A stretch of DNA of 64,000 bases. Origin: RGIG5612 sp963599255. GTDB lineage: Bacteria; Bacillota; Clostridia; Lachnospirales; Lachnospiraceae. Shown in pieces: positions 45,085 to 54,350 of this stretch. The notes beneath the pieces are model-generated. The model was not told where the DNA came from. It made no database searches and worked only from the letters and a program-made list of their open reading frames with translations. Position numbers and translations under genes: made by a program. The stretch spans positions 10,283 to 74,282 of the forward strand of contig CAVBWS010000004.1 in NCBI GenBank assembly GCA_963599255.1, in the 5' to 3' direction. Positions within the stretch are counted from its first letter, which is position 1, and the number at the start of each line of letters is the position of its first letter.

Positions 45085-45969
45085 CTATTGTTCTTTACAT
45101 CTTTCAGCGGCCTCTACAACATGGCTGATGAGCACCGATGTTGTAACAGCACCCACTCCACCGGGAACCGGCGTGATCGCACCCGCTATCGGTTCAACCT
45201 CTTCGAATACTGCATCACCTGCCATGGCGCCCTTCATTCCCTTAGAATTAATCTTATTTTCATCCCAATTAACCGATACATCTATGATTATTTGTCCCGG
45301 TCTGACAAAATCCCGTGTCAGGCTGCCTAATACCCCGGCGCAGGTAACTATGATATCGGCATTTCGGGATATTTGCGCTATATCTTTAGTCTTCGTATGG
45401 CAAATGGTTACCGTTGCATTTTTATGCATCAGCATCATGGCAACAGGCCTTCCGATTACCAAACTTCTGCCGATAACAACTGCATTCTTGCCCGTACAGT
45501 CAATATCATAATAATCCAATATTTCCATGCAGGCTCTGGCTGTGCATGGCTCAAATCCCAGCTTTTTGCCCATGAATACGCCCGCATTTGACAGATCCGT
45601 CATACAGTCAATATCCTTTTGCGGCAGTAAACGATTGCAGATCTCATCCTGACTTTCCTTAAGATGAGAGGGAAGCGGTCTTAACAGCAAGCATCCGTGA
45701 ATGGAATCATCCTGATTTATTTTATCAATAACCTCCAGCAGTTCCTCTTTCTTTATATTTTCAGGCAGAACGATCTTCCTAGTATCGACTCCAATGAGTC
45801 CGGCGCGGTTTACAGCGCCCTTCTCATATGCCATATCCGAGGGATTCTCGCCGCATCTTACTATCGCAAGCCTAGGAGTGATGCCCTGTTCCTTAAGTTT
45901 CTCTGTACGCAGCTTCAGCTGTTCATTTAATGATGATGTTACCTCTTTACCTAATAATAACTTTGCCAT
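45085..45969 (-). CDS. folD: Bifunctional methylenetetrahydrofolate dehydrogenase/methenyltetrahydrofolate cyclohydrolase
   Basis: The 294-aa protein has the FolD signatures, GRSLVIGRPVAMMLMHKNA for NAD(P) binding and the C-terminal PVPGGVGAVTTSVLISH. The active-site Lys is probably that in DMAYEKGAVNRAG. It interconverts 5,10-methylene- and 10-formyl-tetrahydrofolate. The start MAKLLLGKEV has GAGG six bases upstream. It follows the fchA-like gene after seven bases, so the two one-carbon genes are co-expressed. Confidence 0.95.
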   Translation of the reverse strand: MAKLLLGKEVTSSLNEQLKLRTEKLKEQGITPRLAIVRCGENPSDMAYEKGAVNRAGLIGVDTRKIVLPENIKKEELLEVIDKINQDDSIHGCLLLRPLPSHLKESQDEICNRLLPQKDIDCMTDLSNAGVFMGKKLGFEPCTARACMEILDYYDIDCTGKNAVVIGRSLVIGRPVAMMLMHKNATVTICHTKTKDIAQISRNADIIVTCAGVLGSLTRDFVRPGQIIIDVSVNWDENKINSKGMKGAMAGDAVFEEVEPIAGAITPVPGGVGAVTTSVLISHVVEAAERCKEQ

Positions 45970-45976
45970 TTTAACC

Positions 45977-46609
45977 TCATTCAAAAAAATCTTTTTTTAC
46001 TGCTTCGAAAATATCATCTGCCTTTTTCGAATATTCATCCAGCATATTAAGGCAGCTGTTGTTAAGTTGCTCCGCCTTTTCTCTGTCATTAAGAGATTTT
46101 GTATTTATGAATACATTAAGAGATGCTGCCTGAAGCGCAGCCTTAGTAATTGCCGCAGCGCAGCCGGCATCAGATACCGCCAGCCTCGAACCCTTATCTG
46201 CCGCAGCAGATATAAGATCGATGCTGTCACAGCACAGCTTCATAATATTCATAGGAACCCTGCATGCTGTTATAGTTGCCTCTTCCAGTATCTGAGCTCT
46301 GGTCGGGTCTTCCTTAGGAATCCCGTAAGCTCTGGCCAATGGCAGAAATCCGTCCTCGTCAGCCTGTATCTGATTCAGCAGCTCCCCCTGCAGATCGGTA
46401 CATCTAACTATAAGGTTGTCCATTTCCTCTTCAACATCTGCATATTTCTTTTTTCCGACTGTCAGAGCTCCTACCATATTGCATAATGCCGTTCCTATTG
46501 CAGCCGTAAGGGCGGCTGCGCCTCCGCCTCCCGGTGCCGGTGCAGAAGATGATAATACTGCAACAAAGTCTCTGCAGGATCTGTCAGCCACGTCGCTCGT
46601 TTTATTCAT
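45977..46609 (-). CDS. Methenyltetrahydrofolate cyclohydrolase, FchA type (cyclodeaminase family)
   Basis: The 210-aa all-alpha protein belongs to the formiminotransferase-cyclodeaminase C-terminal family, with SSSAPAPGGGGAAALTAAIG at the start and DSIDLISAAADKGSRLAVSD later. Stand-alone members in acetogens and other Clostridia act as cyclohydrolase. It is coupled to folD, giving a second cyclohydrolase beside the bifunctional enzyme; formiminotetrahydrofolate cyclodeaminase is the alternative. Confidence 0.88.
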   Translation of the reverse strand: MNKTSDVADRSCRDFVAVLSSSAPAPGGGGAAALTAAIGTALCNMVGALTVGKKKYADVEEEMDNLIVRCTDLQGELLNQIQADEDGFLPLARAYGIPKEDPTRAQILEEATITACRVPMNIMKLCCDSIDLISAAADKGSRLAVSDAGCAAAITKAALQAASLNVFINTKSLNDREKAEQLNNSCLNMLDEYSKKADDIFEAVKKDFFE

Positions 46610-46851
46610 TCAGGGTCCTCCTATTCTTCTTGTAAGGCCTTCATAGGCCCCTATGCCAATTCAGTATATATAATCAATTCCCGGTTGCCGAGCCATGATC
46701 TCTGCCCGCAGACAAGGCTTGATGAAATTGATAAAAAATGCAGCGAATACCAGTACGTCTATATAAAAGGCATGCCTGTATCTTCGTTTACAAAAATCAG
46801 CAATTGTGATAATGTTTAGTAGCATTTTTATTGTGCTTAACGGAGAGAATT

Positions 46852-47370
46852 ATGACTATTGATTCATCTACAATTTATAAATTGATGATTCTGTATATGC
46901 TTAACAGGCTCGACTGTCAGTTGACCAATTCGCAACTGTCCAGTTTCTTTATTGAAAAGAATTATACTGATTATTTTAATATTCAGCAAACCCTTTCTGA
47001 ACTTGTAGAGTCAGGATTCGTAGAAATGGTTAATATGCGGAACACATCATATTATTCCATAACCCCTGACGGATATACCTCTCTTACTTTTTTCAAAAAT
47101 CAGATACCGAAGGGTGCGCTGGAGGATATCAATGATTTCCTTGAAAAGCACAAATATGCTCTCAAGAACGAGGTCGGAACTCAGACAGATTATTACAAAC
47201 ATACCGGCGGCGATTTCATCGCTCATTGCGTAGTCAACGAGGGCAAGTCCATACTGTATGAAATCAACCTGTCCGTTCCGTCAGAAGAGGAAGCCAAGAG
47301 GGTTTGTCATAATTTCAGAGTATATTCTGAGGACATCTACAGCTACATCGTTAAAACTCTGCTGCAATAA
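46852..47370 (+). CDS. DUF4364 family protein
   Basis: The 172-aa protein begins MTIDSSTIYKLMILYMLNRL, matching the DUF4364 family of Clostridia. The N-terminal part (about 1-75) resembles a winged helix (TLSELVESGFVEM and TSYYSITPDGYTSL), so a DNA-binding role is possible. GGAG precedes the chosen ATG. It is upstream of the ribosome biogenesis GTPase gene on the same strand. Confidence 0.85.
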   Translation: MTIDSSTIYKLMILYMLNRLDCQLTNSQLSSFFIEKNYTDYFNIQQTLSELVESGFVEMVNMRNTSYYSITPDGYTSLTFFKNQIPKGALEDINDFLEKHKYALKNEVGTQTDYYKHTGGDFIAHCVVNEGKSILYEINLSVPSEEEAKRVCHNFRVYSEDIYSYIVKTLLQ

Positions 47371-47519
47371 TTATAGGACGTTTTTCGGAAATCGCCGACA
47401 AATCGCCGACAAATCGCTGATGCAAAAGCTTCAATCACAAATGCTTCATTATCACAGCTCACCCATGATCATGGAGCTGCATTTGTTTCTAAATAATTCA
47501 ATTACAAACGGAGAATTTT

Positions 47520-48140
47520 ATGATTATTAAATCTGTCAACCTGGAAATAGTATGTGGTCCCACAAGCAAACTTCCGGAAACTAACCTTCCGGAGATCGCA
47601 TTTGCCGGCAAATCAAATGTAGGCAAGTCATCATTGATCAACGTTCTGATGAACCGCAAATCTCTTGCAAGAACTTCATCTCAGCCCGGCAAAACCCAGA
47701 CCATCAATTTCTACAATATAAATGATTCTATGTACTATGTAGATCTTCCCGGCTACGGATACGCTAAAACTTCCCTCGAAGTTCAGGCAAAATGGGGTAA
47801 AATGATTGAAAAATATCTTAAGACTTCCAAGCAGCTGAGGGCCGTTTTCCTTCTCGTCGATATAAGACACGAGCCTAAGGCCAACGACAAAATGATGTAT
47901 GACTGGATTATAAGCAACGGCTTTAAGCCTATACTGATCGCAACCAAATCCGATAAATTAAGCCGAAATGCCATCCCTAAGAATATCAAGATCATCCGTG
48001 AAGGCCTAAATGCACCAAAGGATGCAATTATCATTCCTTTTTCAGCAACCTCAAAATCCGGGCGAGAAGAAATCTGGGATCTTATTGAAAATCTCATAAA
48101 TAACAGCTCTGATGTAGGCTGTGAACCAGCCGACGCGTAA
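47520..48140 (+). CDS. engB: Ribosome biogenesis GTPase EngB (YsxC/YihA)
   Basis: The 206-aa GTPase shows G1 GKSNVGKSSLIN, G3 DLPGYGYAK and G4 ATKSDKLSR, with the family opening VCGPTSKLPETNLPEIAFAG. It assists large-subunit assembly. GGAG lies before the ATG, and a long hairpin terminator follows. Confidence 0.95.
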   Translation: MIIKSVNLEIVCGPTSKLPETNLPEIAFAGKSNVGKSSLINVLMNRKSLARTSSQPGKTQTINFYNINDSMYYVDLPGYGYAKTSLEVQAKWGKMIEKYLKTSKQLRAVFLLVDIRHEPKANDKMMYDWIISNGFKPILIATKSDKLSRNAIPKNIKIIREGLNAPKDAIIIPFSATSKSGREEIWDLIENLINNSSDVGCEPADA

Positions 48141-48160
48141 ATCCATATACTCACAACGCG

Positions 48161-48225
48161 AAGTGTCGAGGAGCCATATGCTCATGCAGCAATTCCTGCA
48201 TTGAGTATACGGTTCCTCGACACTT
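48161..48225. terminator. Large convergent terminator hairpin
   Basis: AAGTGTCGAGGAGCC (48161-48175) pairs with GGTTCCTCGACACTT (48211-48225), with further pairing inside (CATATGCTCATGCAG with CTGCATTGAGTATAC). It lies between engB and the leftward histidine-rich protein gene. Confidence 0.8.
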
Positions 48226-48256
48226 TATACGATTGATACCTGCTTCCGGGCACTTC

Positions 48257-48847
48257 TTATACAGCTGCGAATATTTCCGCAACCTTATCCTTTAATTCTT
48301 CCTCAGACGGACCAAATACAATGCTCGCAAATCCGACACATATTGTTGTGCTGTCATGTTTTTCAACATTAAGCCCATTTCCTACTGTTGAAAATGTTGT
48401 AATAGGGCCGGCTTCTTTAACATAACCCTTAACATGTCCAATCAGTGCATCCTCCCCATCAAGCCATTTTCCCAAATCATTGATACATTCCTGCATCTTC
48501 TTTATTACAGGCTCGGCATCTGACTTAACATCCTTCTCGAACGAGCAGATCGTTGCGCCTTCATGATTATGAGTTTCAAACAGCTTAAATCCCGGGATCT
48601 CATACTTGTGACCATGGTCATGGTGATGATGATGTTCATGATCGTGCTCGCAGCATTCCTCTTCATCATCATGATGGTGGTGATGATGGTGCTCGTGTCC
48701 GCAGCACTCTTCTTCATCATCATGATGGTGGTGGTGATGATGCTCATGTCCGCAGCACTCCTCGTCGTCATCGTGATGGTGGTGATGATGGTGCTCGTGC
48801 TCGCAGCATTCCTCTTCTAATTCATCTGTGATCTTTTTTTCTTCCAT
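48257..48847 (-). CDS. Histidine/cysteine-repeat metal-binding protein paired with a G3E GTPase
   Basis: The 196-aa protein has an acidic start, four 17-residue repeats (about 13-80) of the form ECCGHEHHHHHHHDDEE, then a domain of about 110 residues (KYEIPGFKLFETHNHEG to the C-terminus). The repeats offer many Cys, His and Asp/Glu ligands for zinc, nickel or a similar metal. AGGAG precedes the ATG. It follows the GTPase gene after 11 bases, so it is probably the metal donor or store for that GTPase. The C-terminal part is not recognised; it could be a divergent C-domain of a split G3E protein. Confidence 0.82.
   Translation of the reverse strand: MEEKKITDELEEECCEHEHHHHHHHDDDEECCGHEHHHHHHHDDEEECCGHEHHHHHHHDDEEECCEHDHEHHHHHDHGHKYEIPGFKLFETHNHEGATICSFEKDVKSDAEPVIKKMQECINDLGKWLDGEDALIGHVKGYVKEAGPITTFSTVGNGLNVEKHDSTTICVGFASIVFGPSEEELKDKVAEIFAAV
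48608..48811. repeat. Four tandem 51-bp coding repeats
   Basis: The DNA encodes four copies of a 17-codon unit with CAT/CAC runs and ECC; units two and three are almost identical, and the fourth diverges (HDHEHHHHHDHGH). Antisense reading gives a long hydrophobic frame that is not a gene. Confidence 0.85.
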
Positions 48848-48858
48848 GTCTGTCACTC

Positions 48859-49476
48859 CTAACCGATAATGTCCTTAACTACTTCCATGCACACTCTTCC
48901 GGTACCTTCAGGATCGGCTGATGCAGATATTTCATATATCTTGCCCTTAGTCAATCCCTCTATCTCAGATCTTACTGCAGCAACTGTATCATTATCTGCA
49001 AGATCTACCTTATTTATAAATACATAGTCAGCATTTTGAACCTGCTCTGTTAAGAGTTCTCCTGCGATTCTCTTAATCTTGCTCCAACGATTAACATCAA
49101 CTGTTATGCATACTACAGTTGTCATCTGCTCATCATAATATCGCTTTACTGTTTCAGCAATATCATGCGGTCTTGCAAGACCTGTTGTCTCAAGGATTAC
49201 CCAATCCGGATTTATATCCTTCTCCAGCTGGCACAATGAATCCATAAGGCTTGCTGCCAATGTGCAGCATACACAGCCATTGAACAGCTCTGTGGTGGTG
49301 AAGCCCTCGCCTTCTGTAAATGCGGTATCAATTCCTACCTGGCCGATTTCATTTTCAATAATGGCAACACGAGTCTTGTCAGCGCCGCCTTCAGCTTCTA
49401 CTATTTTTCTGGCAATAGGCATGAGCACACTGGTTTTACCGGTTCCCAGAAATCCTCCCAAAATTAATAATTTCAT
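48859..49476 (-). CDS. Short G3E-family GTPase (CobW-like, without C-terminal domain)
   Basis: The 205-aa protein has GFLGTGKTSVLM (P-loop), the metal-binding CxCC motif in LFNGCVCCTLAASL, ENEIGQVGID and the NKVD guanine-recognition motif. COG0523-type proteins use GTP to deliver zinc, nickel, cobalt or other metals. Typical members are about 300-400 aa; this one ends just after the GTPase core. The downstream gene may supply the missing metal-handling part. Confidence 0.9.
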   Translation of the reverse strand: MKLLILGGFLGTGKTSVLMPIARKIVEAEGGADKTRVAIIENEIGQVGIDTAFTEGEGFTTTELFNGCVCCTLAASLMDSLCQLEKDINPDWVILETTGLARPHDIAETVKRYYDEQMTTVVCITVDVNRWSKIKRIAGELLTEQVQNADYVFINKVDLADNDTVAAVRSEIEGLTKGKIYEISASADPEGTGRVCMEVVKDIIG

Positions 49477-49659
49477 ATTATGCCTCTTTTCTATATTCTG
49501 TGTTCCCGCAACTGTTCAAAATCCATCCGCAAAACAGCCAAATTGCGTTTTCGCATAATCTGCGCTTTTAATCTGCACTGTCGCATAAAATTTCAGAATC
49601 AGTTCCTAAACGTAAGCTCTCCTCGATTGATCTGCGGGTTCCTGCCCGGTTCTTAATGA

Positions 49660-50958
49660 TCACACATTATCTACCATTTCCTTGGTGACAACGTATTCCT
49701 TGATAGAGCTGTCTGATGGTATCTCGAACATGATGTCCATCATAATGTCTTCAAGAATACTTCTTAAGCCCCTGGCACCGATCTTTCTCTCATAAGCCTT
49801 CTGCGCAATGGCCTTAACAGCGTCATCATCAAAACGAAGATCAACCTTATCGAGGCTGAACAGCGCCTGATACTGCTTGATAAGCGCGTTCTTAGGCTCC
49901 TTTAATATTCTGACCATGTCATCCGGTGTCAGGGATTCCAGTGTCACAATTACAGGAACACGGCCGATGAATTCAGGTATGATTCCGTACTTCATCAGAT
50001 CCTGCGGCATAACATCACTTAAGAGGCTGTCCACTTCCTTGTTGGTGTCTGTGTAAAGCTCCGCTCCGAAGCCCATACCGTTGCGTTCTGTTCTTGATTC
50101 GATTATCTTCTCTATTCCGGCAAATGCCCCGCCGCAAATAAACAAAATATTGGTTGTATTTATATGTATCAATTCCTGATTAGGATGCTTCCTGCCTCCC
50201 TGAGGCGGAACAGATGCATCTGTTCCTTCGAGGATCTTCAGCAGAGCCTGCTGTACACCCTCACCTGACACATCCCTGGTAATGGAAACATTTTCACTTT
50301 TCTTCGTTATCTTATCGATCTCATCAATGTATATGATGCCGTGCTCTGCCTTAGTGATGTCATAATCTGCGGCCTGGATCAATTTAAGAAGGATATTCTC
50401 AACATCCTCACCTACATATCCAGCCTCTGTCAGTGTGGTTGCATCCGCAATGGCAAATGGCACATTAAGTATTTTCGCAAGGGTCTGAGCTAAATATGTC
50501 TTGCCCGAACCTGTAGGTCCCAGCATGAGAATATTGCTTTTCTGAAGCTCGACATCCAGCTTTTTATTGGATAAAACACGTTTGTAATGGTTATAGACCT
50601 GTACGGCAAGAACCTTTTTTGCCTTATCCTGACCAATTACATATTCATCCAGGAATTCCTTTATTTCCTTCGGTTTCTTCAGCTTAATGTCAGTGCCGCG
50701 GTCATCAATTATCTCCGGTCCGAAACTATTCGTTAACTCAGGATAATTGACAACTCCACCATACATGCCTGCGCATGCCTCTACGCAGTCCGCACATATA
50801 AATACTCCATCTGGTCCTGCGATCAACTGCTCGCCTATCTCTGATGCCGGCCTCAGGCAAAAGGAGCAGTAAGGCCCCTTGTTTCCTGTTATTTTCTTAC
50901 TTCCTGATCTCTCTGCAGGAGCTTTGCTACCTGTTTTAACATCTTTCTTTTCTGTCAT
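49660..50958 (-). CDS. clpX: ATP-dependent Clp protease ATP-binding subunit ClpX
   Basis: The 432-aa AAA+ unfoldase has the N-terminal zinc finger (Cys31, Cys34, Cys55 and Cys58), Walker A GPTGSGKT at residues 147-154 and Walker B IIYIDEIDKI. The N-terminal 25 residues are a Lys/Ser-rich extension. It feeds unfolded substrates to ClpP, encoded 91 bases upstream on the same strand. Confidence 0.97.
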   Translation of the reverse strand: MTEKKDVKTGSKAPAERSGSKKITGNKGPYCSFCLRPASEIGEQLIAGPDGVFICADCVEACAGMYGGVVNYPELTNSFGPEIIDDRGTDIKLKKPKEIKEFLDEYVIGQDKAKKVLAVQVYNHYKRVLSNKKLDVELQKSNILMLGPTGSGKTYLAQTLAKILNVPFAIADATTLTEAGYVGEDVENILLKLIQAADYDITKAEHGIIYIDEIDKITKKSENVSITRDVSGEGVQQALLKILEGTDASVPPQGGRKHPNQELIHINTTNILFICGGAFAGIEKIIESRTERNGMGFGAELYTDTNKEVDSLLSDVMPQDLMKYGIIPEFIGRVPVIVTLESLTPDDMVRILKEPKNALIKQYQALFSLDKVDLRFDDDAVKAIAQKAYERKIGARGLRSILEDIMMDIMFEIPSDSSIKEYVVTKEMVDNV

Positions 50959-51049
50959 TTATTATCTCCATAAGCAGATGTATATTCTGCAAAAGTTCCT
51001 ATTCAACCGACTATGCCACCGCCTGTGATTCAGGCCGTGGCATTAGTTC

Positions 51050-51637
51050 TTATTCCTTATGATCTTCAATTACTGCATCAATAAGTCCGTATTCTTTTGC
51101 TTCGTGAGCAGTAAGCCAATTGTCACGCTCTGTATCAAGCTGAATCTGCTCAAGTTCCTTGCCTGTATTTTCTGCAAGGATTCTATTCAGCTTATCCCTG
51201 ATCCTCAGGATATGATCGGCATTGATCTTAATATCTGATGCCTGACCCTGAGCACCGCCTGACGGCTGGTGAATCATTATCTCTGCATTAGGAAGTGCAA
51301 ATCTCTTGCCCTTGGTTCCTCCTGCAAGCAGGAATGCTCCCATGCTGGCTGCCATACCTATACAAGTAGTGCAGACATCACATTTTACATACTTCATGGT
51401 ATCGTAGATAGCCATTCCGTCTGTTACTGATCCGCCTGGGCTGTTGATATAAAAATGTATATCCTTGTTAGGATCCTCTGACTCCAGGAACAATAACTGA
51501 GCTACAACCAATCCTGCTGTAACACTATTAACTTCATCTGCGAGAAATATAATTCTCTCTTTTAACAATCTGGAGTATATGTCGTAGGCTCTCTCCCCAC
51601 GGCCTGTTTCCTCAATGACTGTAGGAACTAAACTCAT
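51050..51637 (-). CDS. clpP: ATP-dependent Clp protease proteolytic subunit
   Basis: The 195-aa serine protease has the catalytic Ser98 in GMAASMGAFLLAG, His123 in MIHQPSGGAQG and Asp172 in DTERDNWLTA. AGGAGG precedes the start. It assembles as a 14-mer with ClpX, and lies between tig and clpX in the classical tig-clpP-clpX order. Confidence 0.97.
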   Translation of the reverse strand: MSLVPTVIEETGRGERAYDIYSRLLKERIIFLADEVNSVTAGLVVAQLLFLESEDPNKDIHFYINSPGGSVTDGMAIYDTMKYVKCDVCTTCIGMAASMGAFLLAGGTKGKRFALPNAEIMIHQPSGGAQGQASDIKINADHILRIRDKLNRILAENTGKELEQIQLDTERDNWLTAHEAKEYGLIDAVIEDHKE

Positions 51638-51778
51638 GTATTTACCTCCTGTATTTAAAACATTTACCTAACTGTTCAGAGACCCTTACATAATCGTCAC
51701 TTCACAGTTATATATTCGTAAGCGGATTCATGCCTGAATCCGCCATTTATCAACGCCAATATTAAGAAATGCCCCTTC

Positions 51779-53113
51779 TTATTCTGCCTTAGGCTCTTCC
51801 TCTGCCTTTGGTTCTTCAGCCGGCTTGTCTACTGCCTTTCCGCAGTCATATAAAAAGTCTGCTGCCTTGGTCATAAGAACATCCTTCTTCATGTTGACAC
51901 GTTCTTCATCCGTGATCATCTTGTTGAGTGATTCATATTCCATCTGATACATTTCAGCCATCTTATGAATCTCTGCATCCAGTTCTTCGTCAGAAACCTC
52001 AAGGTTCTCTGCTGCAGCAATAGCCTCCAAAACAAGTCTTGACTTGATATTCTTCTCTGCTGTCGGTCTGGCTTCCTCAAGGAACTTCTCTGCTGTCTGG
52101 CCTGTGATCTGGAAATACTGTTCCATACTGATGCCCTGTGACTGCATTCTGTTCTGGAAATTATATGCAATGTTCTGAACCTCAAGATCTGTCATCGGTC
52201 CCGGAATTACCATCTCTGCATTAGCGATAGCCTCGTCAACCAACTGATTCTCAGCTGTGCGCTTAGCTGCTTCTGCCTTCTCAGCTTCCATATTCTTGCG
52301 GATATCAGCCTTGTACTCATCAAGTGTATCGAACTCTGATACCTCAGCTGCAAATTCGTCATCAAGTTCCGGCAGTTCCTTAACCTTGATGTCATTTAAT
52401 TTACATTTAAATACTGCTGCCTTGCCTGCCAGATTCTCTGCCTGATATTTCTCCGGGAATGTTACATTAACATCGAATTCCTCACCAATATTTTTGCCCA
52501 CGATCTGCTCCTCAAATCCCGGGATAAATGTACCTGATCCAAGAGTAAGTGAATGTCCTTCTGCCTTGCCTCCGTCAAATGCCTTGCCGTCGCAGAAGCC
52601 TTCAAAATCGATATTAACGATGTCGCCTTCCTTAGCTGCTCTGTCTTCTACAGGAACACGGCGGCTGTTCATCTCTCTTGTACGTTCCAGTTCCTTATCG
52701 ATGTCTTCTTCTGATACTGAAACATCTGACTTGTAATATTCAAGGCCCTTGTACTGTCCTAATGTTACTTCAGGCTTAATAGCTACATATGCCTCGTAAA
52801 TAAATGGCTTGCCTTTTTCAATCTGAGTTACGTTGATATCCGGCTGAGATACGATTTCTAATTCACATCCGTCAATTTCTTCTTTGTAAGAATCATTGAT
52901 CAGGAAATTAGCTGCATCTTCGAAGAATACTTCTACGCCGTATGTCTTTTCAACCATCTTCTGAGGAACTTTGCCTTTTCTGAAACCAGGAATTGAGATC
53001 TGGTTTTTGATTTTGTGATATGCCTTTTCAATAGCCTTATCAAGTTCTTCGGCTGATCTTTCGATTGTCAGCATAGCCATATTTCCGTCTTGTTTTTCAA
53101 ACTGTAAGCTCAT
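51779..53113 (-). CDS. tig: Trigger factor
   Basis: The 444-aa ribosome-bound chaperone has the ribosome-docking motif GFRKGKVPQKMVEKTYG (about residues 43-60), a PPIase domain (about 160-245) and a helical C-terminal arm, with a Glu/Ala/Pro-rich end. GGAG precedes the ATG. It leads the tig-clpP-clpX cluster. Confidence 0.96.
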   Translation of the reverse strand: MSLQFEKQDGNMAMLTIERSAEELDKAIEKAYHKIKNQISIPGFRKGKVPQKMVEKTYGVEVFFEDAANFLINDSYKEEIDGCELEIVSQPDINVTQIEKGKPFIYEAYVAIKPEVTLGQYKGLEYYKSDVSVSEEDIDKELERTREMNSRRVPVEDRAAKEGDIVNIDFEGFCDGKAFDGGKAEGHSLTLGSGTFIPGFEEQIVGKNIGEEFDVNVTFPEKYQAENLAGKAAVFKCKLNDIKVKELPELDDEFAAEVSEFDTLDEYKADIRKNMEAEKAEAAKRTAENQLVDEAIANAEMVIPGPMTDLEVQNIAYNFQNRMQSQGISMEQYFQITGQTAEKFLEEARPTAEKNIKSRLVLEAIAAAENLEVSDEELDAEIHKMAEMYQMEYESLNKMITDEERVNMKKDVLMTKAADFLYDCGKAVDKPAEEPKAEEEPKAE

Positions 53114-53342
53114 ATTAGTTGCTCCTTCTTGGATTTTGTGTACTTATTTATTTAAAATTATATTTGTGAACTATAAAACGCGTGCCGCGAGTTATCTTCA
53201 TCTTCTCCATGTGCGTCAAATACCTGCATGCGGCATAAGATTCAGTCTTAAGCCATCCCATAAACGCACTGACCAGCGCCCTGATGCAGGCATAACCTTG
53301 CATAAAAATTATGGTTCCGCAATGGTAGATTTTAACACATCA

Positions 53343-54227
53343 TTAGTGTCCTTGCAAGTCGAGATAATCAATTCTCATCAGCGTAAGCCCTCTTGCCGGG
53401 GCTTTGGGGGCGGATAACCTTCTGTCACGGCTGTCGAGGATCTCCTTAACATATTCCGGCGGATATATTCCCATTCCCACCTTCTCCAAAGTGCCTGCAA
53501 TTATCCTCACCATATTATACAAAAAGCCATTGCCGGAGACTTCTATATGAACCAGTTTCGGGCAATAGTTTCTGTTATTCCACCCGCTGCTGTCCGCTGT
53601 CACTGCCATGTATGGCTGCCCTTCGGCACCGGCATTTTCTCCCGGCATTTGCAGGCTATCTGTTACGGCAGTCTGCATCAGCCTGTCAAGGGGCTCTGTC
53701 GTAATGGTGATATCGTGAATTGTTCTTACAGTGGTTTTCTGCTGGCCTCCGGAACTTGAAAATGCTGTAAAATCATGTTCTCCTATCAGATATTCTGAAG
53801 CCTTACGCATCTTCTCTGCATCCAGATAATAATAGATATAATCATTATACAGTCTCAATGTAGGAACATTATATCTGCAATTTAATATATTGTATTGATA
53901 TGTTTTTCTGCAGTTAGCATATCTGGGATGAAAATCCTCTGACACTTCTTCAGATTTTACGATTCTTATATCCTCCGGCATGGATTGGTTAAGGGCATAG
54001 CTTATCTTTTCCGCCGGGATACGTGTGTCTGTATCAAATATCGCAACATTTCCTCGTGCGTGTACGCCGGAATCTGTTCTGCTGGCTCCGATTATTACTA
54101 TCGTCTCCTTGAGCAGCCTTGTTAAATGCTCATTTATTACCTGCTCAACCGCCAGACCATTCTTTTGTATCTGCCATCCCACATAGTTCGTGCCGTCATA
54201 TGCAATTGTCAGTTTAATTCTCTTCAC
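53343..54227 (-). CDS. truA: tRNA pseudouridine(38-40) synthase TruA
   Basis: The 294-aa protein has the catalytic Asp in ASRTDSGVHARGNVA and the family opening MKRIKLTIAYDGTNYVGWQ. It is about 40 residues longer than the common form because of an insertion (about residues 178-215, including QMPGENAGAEGQ). It modifies the anticodon arm at positions 38-40. The gene follows ecfT in the usual order after 123 bp. Confidence 0.95.
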   Translation of the reverse strand: MKRIKLTIAYDGTNYVGWQIQKNGLAVEQVINEHLTRLLKETIVIIGASRTDSGVHARGNVAIFDTDTRIPAEKISYALNQSMPEDIRIVKSEEVSEDFHPRYANCRKTYQYNILNCRYNVPTLRLYNDYIYYYLDAEKMRKASEYLIGEHDFTAFSSSGGQQKTTVRTIHDITITTEPLDRLMQTAVTDSLQMPGENAGAEGQPYMAVTADSSGWNNRNYCPKLVHIEVSGNGFLYNMVRIIAGTLEKVGMGIYPPEYVKEILDSRDRRLSAPKAPARGLTLMRIDYLDLQGH

Positions 54228-54350
54228 GGTGTATATTACCCATATTACTCTTGTTTCTTATCAGATATGTAGAGAAACATGACAACTCTGCTTAAAAGTT
54301 CCAGAGCATAAATGTTGTCTGTCACTCAGGATACGCTGTTTGAATAATCT

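Noticed and set aside
48595..48815. Regular repeats considered as a CRISPR array
   Set aside because: The repeats are contiguous 51-bp coding units without unique spacers, inside a clear gene.
48563..48820. Hydrophobic frame on the plus strand
   Set aside because: It is the antisense reading of the His/Asp repeats, which gives Met/Val runs.
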